Part shown: positions 38,257-50,099 of the stretch, in pieces | Layout of the letters: each line of letters starts with the position of its first letter | Numbering within the stretch: position 1 is the first letter of the stretch | Assembly: GCA_964017195.1 (NCBI GenBank) | Contig: OZ024898.1 | Location: forward strand, 11,691,630-11,755,629 | Length of the DNA stretch: 64,000 nt | Direction of reading: 5' to 3' | Source: Siderastrea radians | Lineage: Eukaryota; Cnidaria; Anthozoa; Scleractinia; Rhizangiidae | Notes under the pieces: model-generated | The model's database searches: none | What the model saw: only the letters and a program-made list of their open reading frames with translations | Told to the model about the DNA's origin: nothing | Position numbers and translations under genes: made by a program

Positions 38257-39184
38257 TTTATTTATGCACGATAAAAGTAAAAGCTGTACAGTCTGTGGGG
38301 TCATATGAAAGAATTTAAAAATACAATAAATGCCTGACTAAAAAAACTATTGCAAGTTATTAGCCAGTGAGGTACACTGCAGCAAGTTTGTGGTAACAGT
38401 CCTTGGATATAAATTACAATGGTTTGATATTTTCTAGCTAGCAGAGAACCAATTAGGTATATTCAAGGATGTCTATTTATCAAACAACATGACTTTTTAA
38501 CGGGTTTGATTGCAAATAGTAACGCATTCAGTGGGAAATTTGTCTATTTTGATTAGATGGTTTTAATATAAGTAATAAAAACTATTAGCATTTGCAGTGA
38601 ACATAATCTTCTGAAAATGTACATTGTACACATGCACACTTAGTTACTTCAAGTTTGAAAACAAAGCAACACGACTAGAAGAAAAGATATATTATATAAA
38701 TACCATTCAAGAACCAAATGAGCCTCGTCCACAACAATGGCTTGCACCCTTTCGCTTTACCGGTAAGCATTTTGGCAACATTCTTGTTGTCCACGAATCG
38801 AATACTTCAGGGTGCCCAAACATCAAACATTTCTTGATATCTTCCGGGATGGTGACTTTCCTTCCCCTTCTTGTTCTCCCACACTTTGTAAGACACACAC
38901 ATTCAACACTCCTTCCAGTTTTTGCACCTGGTCTCTCATAAACGCGCTCAAAGGCGAAACTACGATAACAACAGAATCTTCCCCTACAGCCGCTTCGAAT
39001 GTAATCGAACATCGAGGGTAAAATCGAATAAGCGATTTTCCGAAACCTGTCGGCAATGCCACCAGCACACCTTTTTTCTACACATATAGCTCTTTAACAA
39101 GGCATCGTACTGCTCTTTCATTAACACTTTTATCCCCAATTTTTCCATGGAAAACTCAATTGCCTCGTGGAACAGTGACTGCAT
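36785..39184 (-). pseudogene. RecQ-like DNA helicase, broken
   Basis: SF2 helicase of RecQ type, unwinding DNA with 3'-5' polarity. Reading leftwards: N-terminal LKEQYDALL-like block (~39,100), Walker A ALPTGFGKS (~39,050), a DEAH box (VVDEAHLV, ~38,730), then after ~800 bp without coding the helicase-C part (37,887-37,292), ending near FAIGIDCNDIHRIVHTGV. A C-terminal block follows at 37,159-36,785. Walker A is one frame off from the N-terminal block at a homopolymer run (~39,075), and DEAH is in a third frame. Helicase motif VI (QxxGRxGR) is not intact. Introns plus decay are both likely. Confidence 0.8.
38205..38256. repeat. (ACAG)n microsatellite
   Basis: About twelve perfect tetranucleotides (GACA phase) within the apparent intron of the RecQ-like pseudogene. 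Confidence 0.95.
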
Positions 39185-39333
39185 TTGGTAAAACCGGATG
39201 TGCGAATACCTGACGCCTGCGCAGTTTGACCAATCACAGGATTCTTGTTTTCCGGTAAACGCTTTATCCCAGAGTCCCTCGTTCCCGACCGCTGGTCTAG
39301 GGTAACGCGGACTCTGGGAACGAGATTGCCCAT

Positions 39334-39434
39334 GGCAGAGGTCCCTTTTCGTCCCATCCGTCAGCTCAGCGAATACAAAGGAAAAGGGGCCTCTGCTAGC
39401 AGGGAAGTAGATAAGTGGCCAGGTATTCTAAAGT
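39334..39434 (+). repeat. dispersed hairpin repeat, copy interrupted by RecQ element
   Basis: GCAGAGGTCCCTTTTCGTCC ... GGAAAAGGGGCCTCTGC, the inverted-orientation partner of 22,726-22,915. It lacks the ~75-bp segment found between GATAAG and GGTATTCTAAAG in the other copy. Its left neighbour sequence is displaced to 34,4xx by the RecQ element. Confidence 0.7.
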
Positions 39435-40320
39435 CGCTCCGAGAGCAGCTCATTAAAACCACATTTAGTCGCTTAACAGACGATCAGATTTGGTCAAATT
39501 TAACTAAGAATAACACACAGGCACTAAGCCACAAGATATCAGAAAAAGACAGATATGAACTCGGGACAAAGTCTTAAAGATGCGACGCCCGCTTATAAAC
39601 TGCTCAATTCAGTCATCATTTAACCTCCAAACTAAATCCACTACAAAAATAGAAGAAGCAAAATTGGTCGAAAGATCGAGATATATCAGACGCGGCTTAC
39701 AAAGACGTGAAGTAGGAGTCGTGCAGGTCCTCTAACACCATTTTATAGCCATAAGCTTAAGCTTTAAAGCTTAAATTTGTCACAGAAATTCAAACGCATC
39801 TGCGTAACAATGTCTCGGGATTACCACAAAAATCTATTTAACGAAGCATCTTAGACACGACGGATCAAGCGACGCAGTCAATAGGATCACAAAATGGCGG
39901 TTAGTGATGCAATCGGACTGCAAATCAAAATACCCCACTGCACTTTTTAAATGAATCGTGCACAACGATAAACAAACGACAAATCGAAAGGAATAAGGTT
40001 AAAGATTACGACATAATTTTTGTGGATGCCACAAAAATCTTTAAACAACTCAAATTTAACGGCAAAGTGGAAAAACATACCTGATTTGGACGCAGAATCT
40101 GTAGCGTTCTTTCTCTTTGCGAGTAAAATTTGCTTCTTCATCGTCTGCCTTTATCCGCCATCTTTGACACAGGCCACAGGTGGAGTTCATTCTTTCCCTG
40201 GCTTTCTCGAATAGAACTATGGGTAGATAACCCGAGTATTACCGAACAAATAACGAATAAAGCTGACCGAGTACGAAAATCCCCGATTTCTGAAATGGCC
40301 GCCATGTTGTGACGTAACAT
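39435..40320. other. non-coding, nothing recognised
   Basis: Right end of the composite insertion, up to the ACCAG junction. Short frames only. Confidence 0.4.
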
Positions 40321-42157
40321 ACCAGTATGTATGCTGATGACACTACTGTTTTTGTTAACGACACTGATTCAATCTTGCATCTACTAAATATGCTAGAGAA
40401 ATTTAGATCTATTTCCGGCTTGAAAGTTAACACCTCTAAAACTGAAGCTTTGTGGCTAGGCTGCTGGAAAGACAGACGTGGCACCCCTTTCAATTTTAAG
40501 TGGTCAGAAGATCCCATTTGCGCGCTAGTTGTTTTCTTCTCGGATAACACGCTTAAAGTTGATAAGTTAAATTTCGATGACAAGTTACGCAGCGTGGAAA
40601 AAGTATTGAACATTTGGAAATGCAGAAGACTCACGCTAATTGGAAAGATTAACATCGTGAAGACGTTAGCTTTGTCCAAATTAATTTTTAATTCTTCCAA
40701 TTTATATTTGCCGCTGCATGTTATTGATGCAGCCAAAAAAATGATTTTTGACTTTATCTGGGAAGGCAAACCACCGAAAATAAAAAAATCCACAATAACT
40801 GGAGAGAAAGCTAACAGCGGTCTTAAAATGATAGAGTTTGGTTTAATGGAAATTGCCCTAAAAATCGCCTGGATTCAAAGAATACGTCAAAACTCTGACG
40901 CTGCTTGGAAGGTCATACCAGAGTACGCTTTGAGCCATCTTGGCGGCTTTGCCTTTTTATTAGACTGCCGTTACGACTTAAATTTACTCCAGCTACACGA
41001 CCTACCTCCTTTTTATCATTCTGTATTAAAGCACTGGCAAGACTACAGACCTATGTTTTCTGAAGATATGACACAGGCACAGAACGAAATAATCTGGAAT
41101 AACAGCAATATATTAATAAACAAAAGCACAATTTTTTTCACACATTGGTATCGTAGCGGAATCATACGCATCCAGGACCTACTTGATGTTGACTTCACCT
41201 TCCTATCCCTCGACAAATTTCAACGGAAATTCCATCTGCAAGTCCCCTTTACCACATATTATGGGCTAATGAATGCCATCCCCTCCAGTTGGAGACGTAA
41301 GCTAAAAACCACAAATTCTTCCACCTCTAGTGGAAATAGTTCCCAGGAATCGCCGCCCAAGAATATCATTACTCATTCTGCTTATGCAGCCATCCTAGAC
41401 CTTTTGTTCCAAGCGCGCCCACAGCTGAAACAAGAATTTTGCGTTACGGTTTTTCTAAAGAAAGCTTAACCAATGTCTACATGCTGCCTTTCTCAATAAC
41501 AAGAGAAGTTAATTTACAAATGTTTCAGTACAAAATCATACATAACATCCTTCCAACGAGATGTTCCCTTTTTCGTGCGAAGTTGTCCGAGTCCGACACC
41601 TGTCGGTTATGCTATGCACTCCCAGAAACACTTCCCCATATGCTTTTCCAGTGTACTGTATAATCTCTATTTTTTGGCATGCTTTCCAAAACTGGTGGTT
41701 TGTAAAAACCCTTCAAACTTTCGATCTGAGCGAACGCAATGTTATATATGGATGGTACAATAACACGCAATTTAAGGACACTTTAAATTATGTTGCCCTC
41801 GCTGCTAAATATTCTATCTTTTGCTGCATTCAGGACAACGCCTCAGTGATTTTTGACAGCTTCCCTGCTTTCGATACCCTCCAACAAATTGCTCTCAAAA
41901 ACAAACAGCTAGAACATTTCAACAATAAGTGGAAGAATTTCATCTGCTTTTTTTCATTTCATATATTTTTTTCTGCTTCTTTTTCTTTTCACGCACTGTT
42001 CATCCATATAACCTACCAACCTTATACTTTCCTTATACGTTCTAAGAGAATATTTGTACTTATCATTGCACATTGTATTACTTTGTTTTATTTGTGATGT
42101 ATTGTAAATTAGTTGAAGCTGTTGTGCAAATAAAGTATATTTACTTTAAAAAAAATT
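40321..42157 (+). mobile_element. LINE 3' portion
   Basis: Starts with the ACCAG shared with 21,777 and immediately encodes MYADD, the RT catalytic box, then the RT thumb and C-terminal domain. It ends with AATAAAGTATATTTACTTTAAAAAAAA, a poly(A)-signal-like tail at ~42,132-42,157. This is the continuation of the LINE begun at 19.7 kb. Confidence 0.85.
40326..42097 (+). pseudogene. LINE RT catalytic box to C-terminus, frameshifted
   Basis: Open from MYADDTTVFVND (40,327) to 41,469, through GLKVNTSKTEALWLG and LIGKINIVKTLALSK. A frameshift near 41,440-41,469 moves the zinc-finger-like block (CRLCYALPETLPHMLFQC, ~41,610-41,660) into another frame. A further frame (to 42,097) carries NVIYGWYNNTQFKDTLNY and the C-terminal LEHFNNKWKNF. 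The C-x2-C...H...C block is typical of L1/Tx1-type LINE C-termini. Inactive copy. Confidence 0.85.
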
Positions 42158-45100
42158 TGCGTAAAAAGCAAATACCACATTTTCAGAAAAGATTCTGTTC
42201 ACCTCTTAGTCAGCAAGCAGTGATCTAGAACTGTCACCCGCGTGATGGTCAATGCGTTCATTAATTAAAAGTGTTATCAAACAAAAAGTCCCTGTGATGT
42301 TGATATTACAACTACAAGCGACATACTCTTGTTTGTAGGCAATAATTCTTTTGCGTACTAATATACGGTGGTACCCCAGGTAAATGAAGTGCCCAGCAAC
42401 TGACAAAATGTGTTCGTTATATTGGAGTTTTTCTCCATACATTTTTTACTATCAATGGGCTTAAGAATATAGTTCGTTGTACCGGGGTCTTCGTTAGGGG
42501 TTCTGTTCGTTATATCAGTGTCAACTGTATGTCAGTTTGCTTGACAAGCGCAACGAACGCGACAAACGCGCGAGAAATTATTCTGTATTGTGGAATTCGC
42601 CCGCACAAACTAAACATAATCTTCAACCGCAGACTCCGGAAATACAGACTCCGCTCATCTTGCGAAGAGCGCGCCATTTATTTAGAAAAGGCACACTTTA
42701 AGAAAAGAAACTAAATGATATTATTTCATTTGTCAAAACCCAAAATATATACAGTGCCTTCAAAAACACGATGGTGTCGATGCTTCTACAGCTGGCAATA
42801 GCTTTTCTTCAGGTTTCTTCGCTTTTAAATTCAAAGTGGTCGGTTAACTTACACTGAACTTAGCGATCAAATATAAACGTTATTGAACTGAATTAAGAAA
42901 ACTGAAAAAGCGTCTCTTCATCACCCAGATGACGCCCTATAATGTAAAATGCCTTTAAATATAATAAACCTGGCAAGCCTACTTACGATTCCAGTCACTA
43001 CCATTCCTGAGGTATTGCAGCCCTTCGAAACTTGCTCATTAGTGTGCTAAATCAGGTAGAATACAAAAATATCGAATTCATTTCTTGAAAGCTACCGAAT
43101 AGGTAATCGGTCAACCTAGAAAGAAACCTTAGCCACTTACCTCCCCAAAATAGCAGAAATGTACAAAAGCCGACCATCTCTCTTCATCTCTCTTCATATT
43201 CTGTGGGCAATAGTTCGCAAGAGTAATAAATATTAACGACACCAACCGCCACGTTATTGCACAGGGTGCTGGATACATTGCATGCGCTAGCGTTTCGCAA
43301 TTACTGAAATTAACTGATCGTCCTCTGGTTGAAAACAAAACAAAAGGTACCGTCAAAGCGGAGAAATATTCCATTATTTACGAAGTGAAACATTAAAACA
43401 TGCCGCAGACATTTGCCACGCTAACGGGAACAGTTAAGTTTTCCAGCCATAGAATAATTTGGTAAACACAGGCCCAGCAAGCTTTCGGTAATAGCAGATT
43501 GCCAGCAAGATTTCTCTGCCAGTTAACAAGTTGCCAACCAGCTCACGCTCACCCTGCAGAATGGTTATTTTGTAGAACGGCTCCGTCGAGTACTCCTGAT
43601 TAATATTTTCGATCGAATCTCAGCTCCATACAAATTCTCGTATTATGCTTTGGTTACCCGTGCTTGCACTTGCAAAGTATTTTCTCGCAAGTTCGGGCAA
43701 GATCTAAGTGGAACGTGCAGCCACACACGCAATACAAATTTGTCCTCGTGAGAATACATCCAGATACAAGAACAATAGAAAGTCAGAAAACCTGAGCTGA
43801 GCCTTGGGAAGGCATAGTTGCAGGTGTATTTTCGTCGGTCAGGCTTCTGCACGTTTGTGACAAGGTTAAAAAAACGTCACCAGTTCTGCATACACTGTAT
43901 GCCAATGTTTGATTGGCATACAGTGTATGATTGGCATACGGCTATTGGTTTCTGCTTACCCAATAGCCAGCTCCTAGGTCACCTTCCTCTCTTGAATTCA
44001 CTTAAATTTGTGCAATTTATTTTGTACGGACCTCGCTCGCTAACATCGCTAACGCTTTGCGCTAACATCTTAAAAACCCGGAACCCGGAGAAGGTAAAAA
44101 AGAGACCACTTTGTAGCGCAAGGCACGTTCGAAATTGGCTGCCTTTGTAACTTGCAATCAGTTGTTTATTTGGTCCCTTGTAAGTTTTTTTCTTCGGTTT
44201 AGAATTTTTTATCCGATAAAGAGTTCACTAGGTTCTGAATTTGACACTAGTCGCCTTCTATGTTATTTTTTAACGGCTAGGGAGAAACGAGACTCAAACG
44301 AAGTACGCATATGTTATTGTTTATGTGTCCCGGAGTCCCAGACATGCGGTACGCTTAGCGGCGCGAAATATTTCGCTCGATTTATTTCACTTAAATGAGG
44401 AACAATGGCAAAGCACAGTCCATCAGTCACATTATTAAAGAACCGACATTCACCTGTTCAGTGTTGCTGTACTTCCACCAACATATTAAACTCGGACAAA
44501 TACTTTTAATTTAAGTTGCGCTCAAACGTGTCAGAAATGAGCATGGTCACTCAGATGAGAAGAAATAATACCCGAAGTCTTAATTGGAAAAACACATTAT
44601 GTTTGTAAAAATAGTTCCACTCATTACGCTGAAGTCGATATCACATTTTAAATCTTCGAAGTAAACCAAAAAAGTCTGAAGGAAACTAAAACTCCGCGAT
44701 CTGAGAGAAATTCGGCACGTCAATTCTAACCCGAGTAAACACAAGTCTGCCGTATGCAAATTTGGTATGATTTGCTTGAATGACATTTTGTAACGCAATG
44801 CATGAGCAGTTCTCTAAGCCGTGAAGACAGCAAGCCCCGGGCAGCAAGCTGTGTCGAAAGGCGAATGTGTAGTTGAAATCATATGTCTATGCTATTTCTT
44901 CGAGTATCCCTTTTTTGCTGGGAAATTAAACTGGTAAAGATGCAGGGATTCTTGACGGGTTCACCCACGAGATGGCATGACCTCCTGCATGTGTAAGTCT
45001 TGTCTTGTCTTGCCTGTTAAAGAAGAGTTCGCGCAGTTTGCCACAATTATAGCTTTTGGACCTTTTTGTTTCTATTTCTTGGATGGAATAAAAAACTGAA

Positions 45101-45214
45101 TTGAGTCAGTTCTGAGTTGAACCCGTATCACTGTATCTGAGACACGCTTAAAAAAATTGTTCATGTTTTGTCATGTGCCGGAGATCATGTTTACCGGGTG
45201 TTTATCTTGCAGTC
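42158..45214. other. non-coding with small repeat remnants
   Basis: No supported gene. Contents include two GTTCGTTATAT words at ~42,412 and 42,506, the second followed by CAGTGTCAACTGTATG and possibly a Tc1/mariner end. A fragment of the 49.7-kb palindromic element occurs at ~43,605-43,665 (TTTTCGATCGAATCTCAGC, then TGCTTTGGTTACC). A hairpin lies at 43,889-43,930 (CATACACTGTATGCCAAT and its complement). Confidence 0.45.
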
Positions 45215-45223
45215 GGAAAGCTG

Positions 45224-45597
45224 CCCGGGGGGGGGGGGGACTCCCATATGAAAGTGACGGGGATGCTCGTCGGAAAATTAGAATTAAACCCCTAAAGGAG
45301 ACCAATCTGGGTGTGGTTCAGGCGTTATTTGACCCCTAAACGAGACCATGCTAAAACAGACAACCAAATAAGAGCTTCAGTGATTTTAAATGCGCTAAAG
45401 ATTGACGCTAAAGATTGACGTCGTTTGGTTTTTTTCATATAGATATTTCTTTACGCACACCCGAAGCGATACCTGAATGGGTAAAAATATTGGCTTTCCT
45501 TCCTAGAAACCCTAAGCGAGACCAAAATCTGCAATTTACAACCCTAAGCGAGACGACGAGCATCCCCGTCACTTTCATATGGGAGTCCCCCCCCCGG
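45224..45597. mobile_element. 374-bp MITE with 9-bp duplication
   Basis: The left end CCCGGGG plus G-run, GACTCCCATATGAAAGTGAC and GGGGATGCTCGTCG is exactly mirrored at the right end (CGACGAGCATCCCC, GTCACTTTCATATGGGAGTC, C-run, CGG). GGAAAGCTG precedes (45,215-45,223) and follows (45,598-45,606). The 8-9-bp duplication suggests a hAT-type mobilising enzyme. Confidence 0.85.
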
Positions 45598-45844
45598 GGA
45601 AAGCTGGCGGATATTCCATTTCGTGATGTGAATTTTCTTCGATACTTCGGTTGTTCGAACATTTGCTTCCTTGATTTTTTGATTAGCCTTGTGAACTTTC
45701 GCTTGACTTGGCGAAATGTCGCGCCAACACGCCAACACGCCAACACGGCGAAAAATCGCTCGAAAGCTCGGTGATATTTCAAAGAGAATAGAGCGCGAGA
45801 TTCGCTCTCATTACTTTTGCAATACCTCACACTAACACGGGCAC

Positions 45845-46060
45845 TACAAGTTTCTTCGGCTGGACCCTCAGTACTTCTTGCGCCTTCTTGCGGCTTGCGG
45901 TAACATTAGTAACTTCTTGCGGCTTCTTGCGGCTAGATTTTCAACTTCTTGCGTTTCGAATGTTCTTGCGGGTAAAACTGCAAAAACCTAGCACTTTCAC
46001 TTCTTGCGCGGGCTTGCGTGTTCTTGAGTTCTTGCGCCATTTCTTGCGCGTGCATTATTT
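45845..46060. repeat. interspersed TTCTTGCG repeat
   Basis: At least ten copies of CTTCTTGCG/GTTCTTGCG within ~215 bp, irregularly spaced. A degenerate tandem array of low complexity. Confidence 0.7.
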
Positions 46061-49000
46061 TTGGGCTGTACTGTTAACTGTACTGTTTAACTGTACTGTT
46101 TCACTGGCGAAAAATGTAGTACGCATGCGCTGCGCAAAAAATCACGTGACAGGTTTCCAGCTTTGTAATTGGTTCAGAAGCGAAAATGCCAGCGAGAAAA
46201 GAATTAGAAGACGGAGTGATGGCTGCCGTGTTATGGCGATAGCCAGATGGCTTTTTTTTATGTCTGCGAGAAATCGAAACTAGATTTGTCCTCGTTATTA
46301 AGTGGATCATATTCTGTAGGCAATTTAGCATCCTGGGACAGTTCAACAAATGCTGCCAGTCGGTTTATTTTTCTGCAGTCGACGTCGAAAGATGCTGCCT
46401 CTCGAGGAAAAATGGCACAGAAAAGGTCAGTGATTTGAACGTTTTTGCTTGGTGTAAGTTTCATGCCACCCGGTCCAAAAAGAAATAATAAAAGGGTAAA
46501 AAGTCGATTTCTGGGCTTTCTGGACCGGGTGGCAGGGAAGTGATAATTTCCTGATACGTGTAGACTGTTTTGAGTGAATAATTCGTACCATGTCGAATAT
46601 CATGGATGCTGTTCAGATGGTATCTTATTCCGGTATTTTAATACGAGTTATGACTACGAGATGTAAGCTTACTTTCTTTACTCGTTTATGTAGATTACGC
46701 CTAGGCATGACTTTCTGTAAGCATGGTTTGCAGAGTTACAATATCTTATTTGCCTTTTGTAATTTCCACTATCCCTTTTTGTATCATTTCATGCTGATAA
46801 AATTGTGTAGTTTGAGAATAAATTTTCAACGTGTGGATTATTTTAATGTGTCTTAAGGTTTTTCACTCCCTGTTAGAAAGATGTTTGTTGTTTATCTGAC
46901 GAGCAAGAACCAGATGGAAACATTTAAGCATTTAAGTGTAAATTTTTGAAAATTACACATTTTTAGCAAGTAGATTTTTCACTCTTTGTTATAAACATTG
47001 CTTGATGAGCAAGAACCTTTTGGGGTATTTCTAGTTTTATATTTAATTTTTTTTTTTGGTTTTGTTCTTAGTTGTCAGTCAATTGTTTATCTGTTGCTGT
47101 AGTGTACCCCGAGGGAATATATTTATTTTCATTCTGAAACATATTTGTACCCCCATCCCTTTTTTGCTTGGGGCACCTCCCCTGTAAGCTCATTTGGATA
47201 TGTAATTGCTAACTCTGATCTGTTTTTAGTACATAAAAATATACTGTTCTTACAGTTATTATAGTCATGGACAAAATTACAATATTATTGGCCCAAAATT
47301 GGCAGCCACCAGAGTCACTAATACTAGTAAAATGATGCTTGTCATAGACACAGGTACATTGGGAATCAAACTTGATTTAAATTTTTGTAAAAATAATTTT
47401 CCCCCTGCTTTACCTTTAGGTGTTGTCTTTGCCCCAGAAATGCTGGGTGCAGGGTAGTTTCTGTTAAATGTGCACTTTTTAGCCCAGTTTTAGTTTTAAC
47501 ATAATGCTTGTCCAAAATGATAGTGGTACTAAATGCTTTCAAGATGTAACGTGTTTCAGATCTTACCACCTTACACCCTCCTTTGATAATCAGAATTATA
47601 ATAAAATGCTTACTTGCCTTTGTTTTCAAGTGTTGTCATTTGTACAAAGGTTGGATCCAAGAGGTGCTTGTTGATTAATTTAAAAACTGATTTAATGTCA
47701 ACATGTGTATCATATGCTTGTTTTTTTTTTCAGACCAAGATGAAAAAGTTTTCATGGAAGACTGAGCAAAAAAAATGGAAACACACATTGGCAACAGGAC
47801 ATTATTCATGTGATGGTGATGAATGTACATATGTAAAAGGACATTATATTGTGGAGAGAATGCAAATAAACATGTTCTTTTCAGCAGCACTTCATATCTT
47901 GTATCTTGTCACCTTTTTGTTGTTGTTGTTGTTGTTGCTGTTATTGGGGGAGGGGGTTACTCCTTTAGTGCAAGATTGTCAAGACCACTGTAATTCAGAT
48001 ATAAATTAATTATAATGGGGTCTTGATGCTGGCAAGCTGTTGTTGGGCTGTTCACCTACATACCAACAAGTGTATTTAATAAAAAGTTTGCAAACTTTAG
48101 TTCTATTGTGAAGACAATATAAATGGTCAAAACTTGTGTGCTCAGACAGGACCCACCATGCGGCAAAAAGACAGGTGGTCTCTTCGTGTACCCCCTTTCC
48201 CCCACCTTAAAAGATGGTGTCTTGTTTGTATAGCCCCCACATTATCAGGAGTAGAAACTAAGAAAAAGATTCAATCCTCCCTGTGCCATTTCTCCAGCAA
48301 TGCAAGCTTCAAACACACCTAATATGAAAGTCTCAACTCAAATTTTGAGGCCAATAAATTTTGTCCATTTGGCTAAATCAGACAGGTGATATCTTGCATA
48401 GCCCCCTACCCCTACATGAGGTGGGTCCTCATCAAGTACACTTGTTATGACCACTTCCCTAATGGAATCAAATCATGATTGGAACTCATTTACTTCTTTT
48501 AGGATTTTGCTCAATTAAATGTTTTTCAATGCACCCAAGATTGTTTATTGATATATATGTAATGTCAGCTGTTTCGGTGATTGTTCAGTTTGAAACTCAC
48601 TAGGTGAAATAATAGACCAGCTTACTCTACAGCTGAATTATTTGGACCTGTTATTATATGGCTGGTAATACGGTTTAGAATTTTTACCACACTCTGCAAG
48701 CGAGACCTTTCTGTTAAACAGTCTTAACCATTGCATGAGCCTTTAGGTCAGTGAAATTGATGTAGGTCAGCAACAAAACAGTTGGACATTTATCACATCC
48801 CTGGAAACCAGTTTATATGCAATAATTTCGAAAGAACTTTCAAAGTAGCACAAAAAGTGTACTGGACTGGCAAGTCGACTACAACTGTAGGAGCAACAAA
48901 ACAGTTGGACATTTGTCACATCCCTTCAAAAATCTAAATAATTGAATAATTCAAATCTTTTTTATTATGCTCAAAGCTCTTTGGGACTCTGTGCTATCTA

Positions 49001-49669
49001 CTACTGAAGACAACTCCAAAATGATGTCCACAATTCTTGGTAAGGCCTTACTGGCCTGTAGTCTTTAGTGATTTATAACTAATTTTCAATCTAGTATTTG
49101 CAGTTACTAGTAAGTGCAAAATACTGAATATTTAATTTACCTTCTAACAACCAATAAGAATCGAAGTAGAATGGTGTAGTTTCTTTAGGCATATAAGTTT
49201 TTTGACCATCCCGAAAAGTTGCCCTTGAGTAGAAGAAGATCACAATGAGAACAAACAACTTTTGTTGGAGTGTGAGAATCTAAAACATTTAATTACTTCT
49301 TTGTGTAATTTTCTTTATGCATTTATAAGCTTAATATTTTTTCTAGCGGTACACAGTGCAGGTACTAACTCCACACCAAAGTAATGCACTTATTTTATTA
49401 AGGAGGATACTCTATAATTTGAAAACTGGTACAACACTTAAAAAATTTTGTAACGGTCAACGTCAGGCACGATATTATTCTGCAATACAAAAAACACTTC
49501 CTAACAACATGCTATTTTTTAACTTACGTCCACACCGATTGAAAATGGCTTTGAATTTTCCTAGACCTGTTTCCCCGACTGCTGCAGGCTTTCTAAGAAA
49601 TCTCTTATAAGGGACAGTAAAATGTTCCAGTTTCTTGCAATTACAACCATGTCTCATGTGCTAAAATCT
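46061..49669. other. non-coding; one small hairpin, one GTT microsatellite
   Basis: No supported gene. TGCCACCCGGTCCA (46,464-46,477) and its complement TGGACCGGGTGGCA (46,521-46,534) form a hairpin. A (GTT)n tract lies at ~47,915-47,940. The 131-codon frame at 47,614-48,009 contains a Lys/Cys/His-rich stretch but no motif I recognise. Confidence 0.45.
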
Positions 49670-49676
49670 ATCAAAC

Positions 49677-50092
49677 CACAGGTAACCAAAGCGTAATATG
49701 AGAGTTTGTATGGAGCTGAAATTCGATCAAAAATAATCGGCGGTTTTCCGCCGAAAATACATTAAAATCAAAATAAAGTTTAAAAAACCTTACCTGTTGT
49801 GTGTTTGCTGTGTTTTTATCGCTTTTCCGAGCTTCCGGAGGCCGTTTTGGGCGATTTTCTTCTTAACGGTCGACGCGCCGGCATGTGCCGTCGCGTCGAC
49901 CGTTAAGCAGAAAATCGCCCAAAACGGCCTCCGGAAGCTCGGAAAAGCGATAAAAACACAGCAAACACACAACAGGTAAGGTTTTTTAAACTTTATTTTG
50001 ATTTTAATGTATTTTCGGCGGAAAACCGCCGATTATTTTCGATCGAATTTCAGCTCCATACAAACTCTCATATTACGCTTTGGTTACCTGTG
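49677..50092. mobile_element. 416-bp near-perfect palindrome with 7-bp duplication
   Basis: The left end CACAGGTAACC and right end GGTTACCTGTG are flanked by ATCAAAC at 49,670-49,676 and 50,093-50,099. The arms (~205 bp each) are almost identical when inverted, including GGCGGTTTTCCGCC, TTTTTATCGCTTTTCCGAGC and CGGAGGCCGTTTTGGGCGAT. The tip near 49,885 reads GCGCCGGCATGTGCCGTCGC. Both strands therefore encode nearly the same 60-codon frame, which is an artefact. A fragment of this family is at ~43.6 kb. Confidence 0.9.
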
Positions 50093-50099
50093 ATCAAAC

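Larger units (their letters stand above)
34445..39330. mobile_element. 4.9-kb TIR element carrying a RecQ-like helicase pseudogene
   Basis: The termini read CACAATCTCGTTCCCAG... (left) and the complement of GGCAATCTCGTTCCCAG... (right). From CAATCTCG to GCGTTT (73 bp) the two ends look identical when inverted. CATGG flanks both sides (34,440-34,444 and 39,331-39,335). The TIR has its own internal symmetry (CTCGTTCCC...GGGAACGAG). The only recognisable cargo is the minus-strand RecQ-like gene, plus an unidentified plus-strand open region. No transposase was recognised, so the superfamily is undetermined. Confidence 0.75.
21782..40320. other. 18.5-kb composite insertion inside the LINE
   Basis: ACCAG is present at 21,777-21,781 and again at 40,321-40,325. 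Upstream the LINE reads ...KEIKTS and downstream it resumes at MYADD, so removing 21,782-40,325 restores an uninterrupted RT junction. The ends of the insert (CAGTCCGGG... and ...GTAACAT) are not obvious inverted repeats. The insert contains the foldback-like element, the RecQ-carrying element and shorter repeats, so it may be the sum of several events or a rearrangement. Confidence 0.65.

Noticed and set aside
21777..40325. Single-transposon interpretation of the whole 18.5-kb insert
   Set aside because: ACCAG duplication fits, but the insert ends are not inverted repeats and two complete elements lie inside, so one event cannot be claimed.
47614..48009. 131-codon frame as a host gene
   Set aside because: No recognisable domain, low-complexity Leu tail from a GTT microsatellite, no splice support.
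49790..49979. Nearly identical 60-aa frames on both strands
   Set aside because: Consequence of the palindromic element, not coding.
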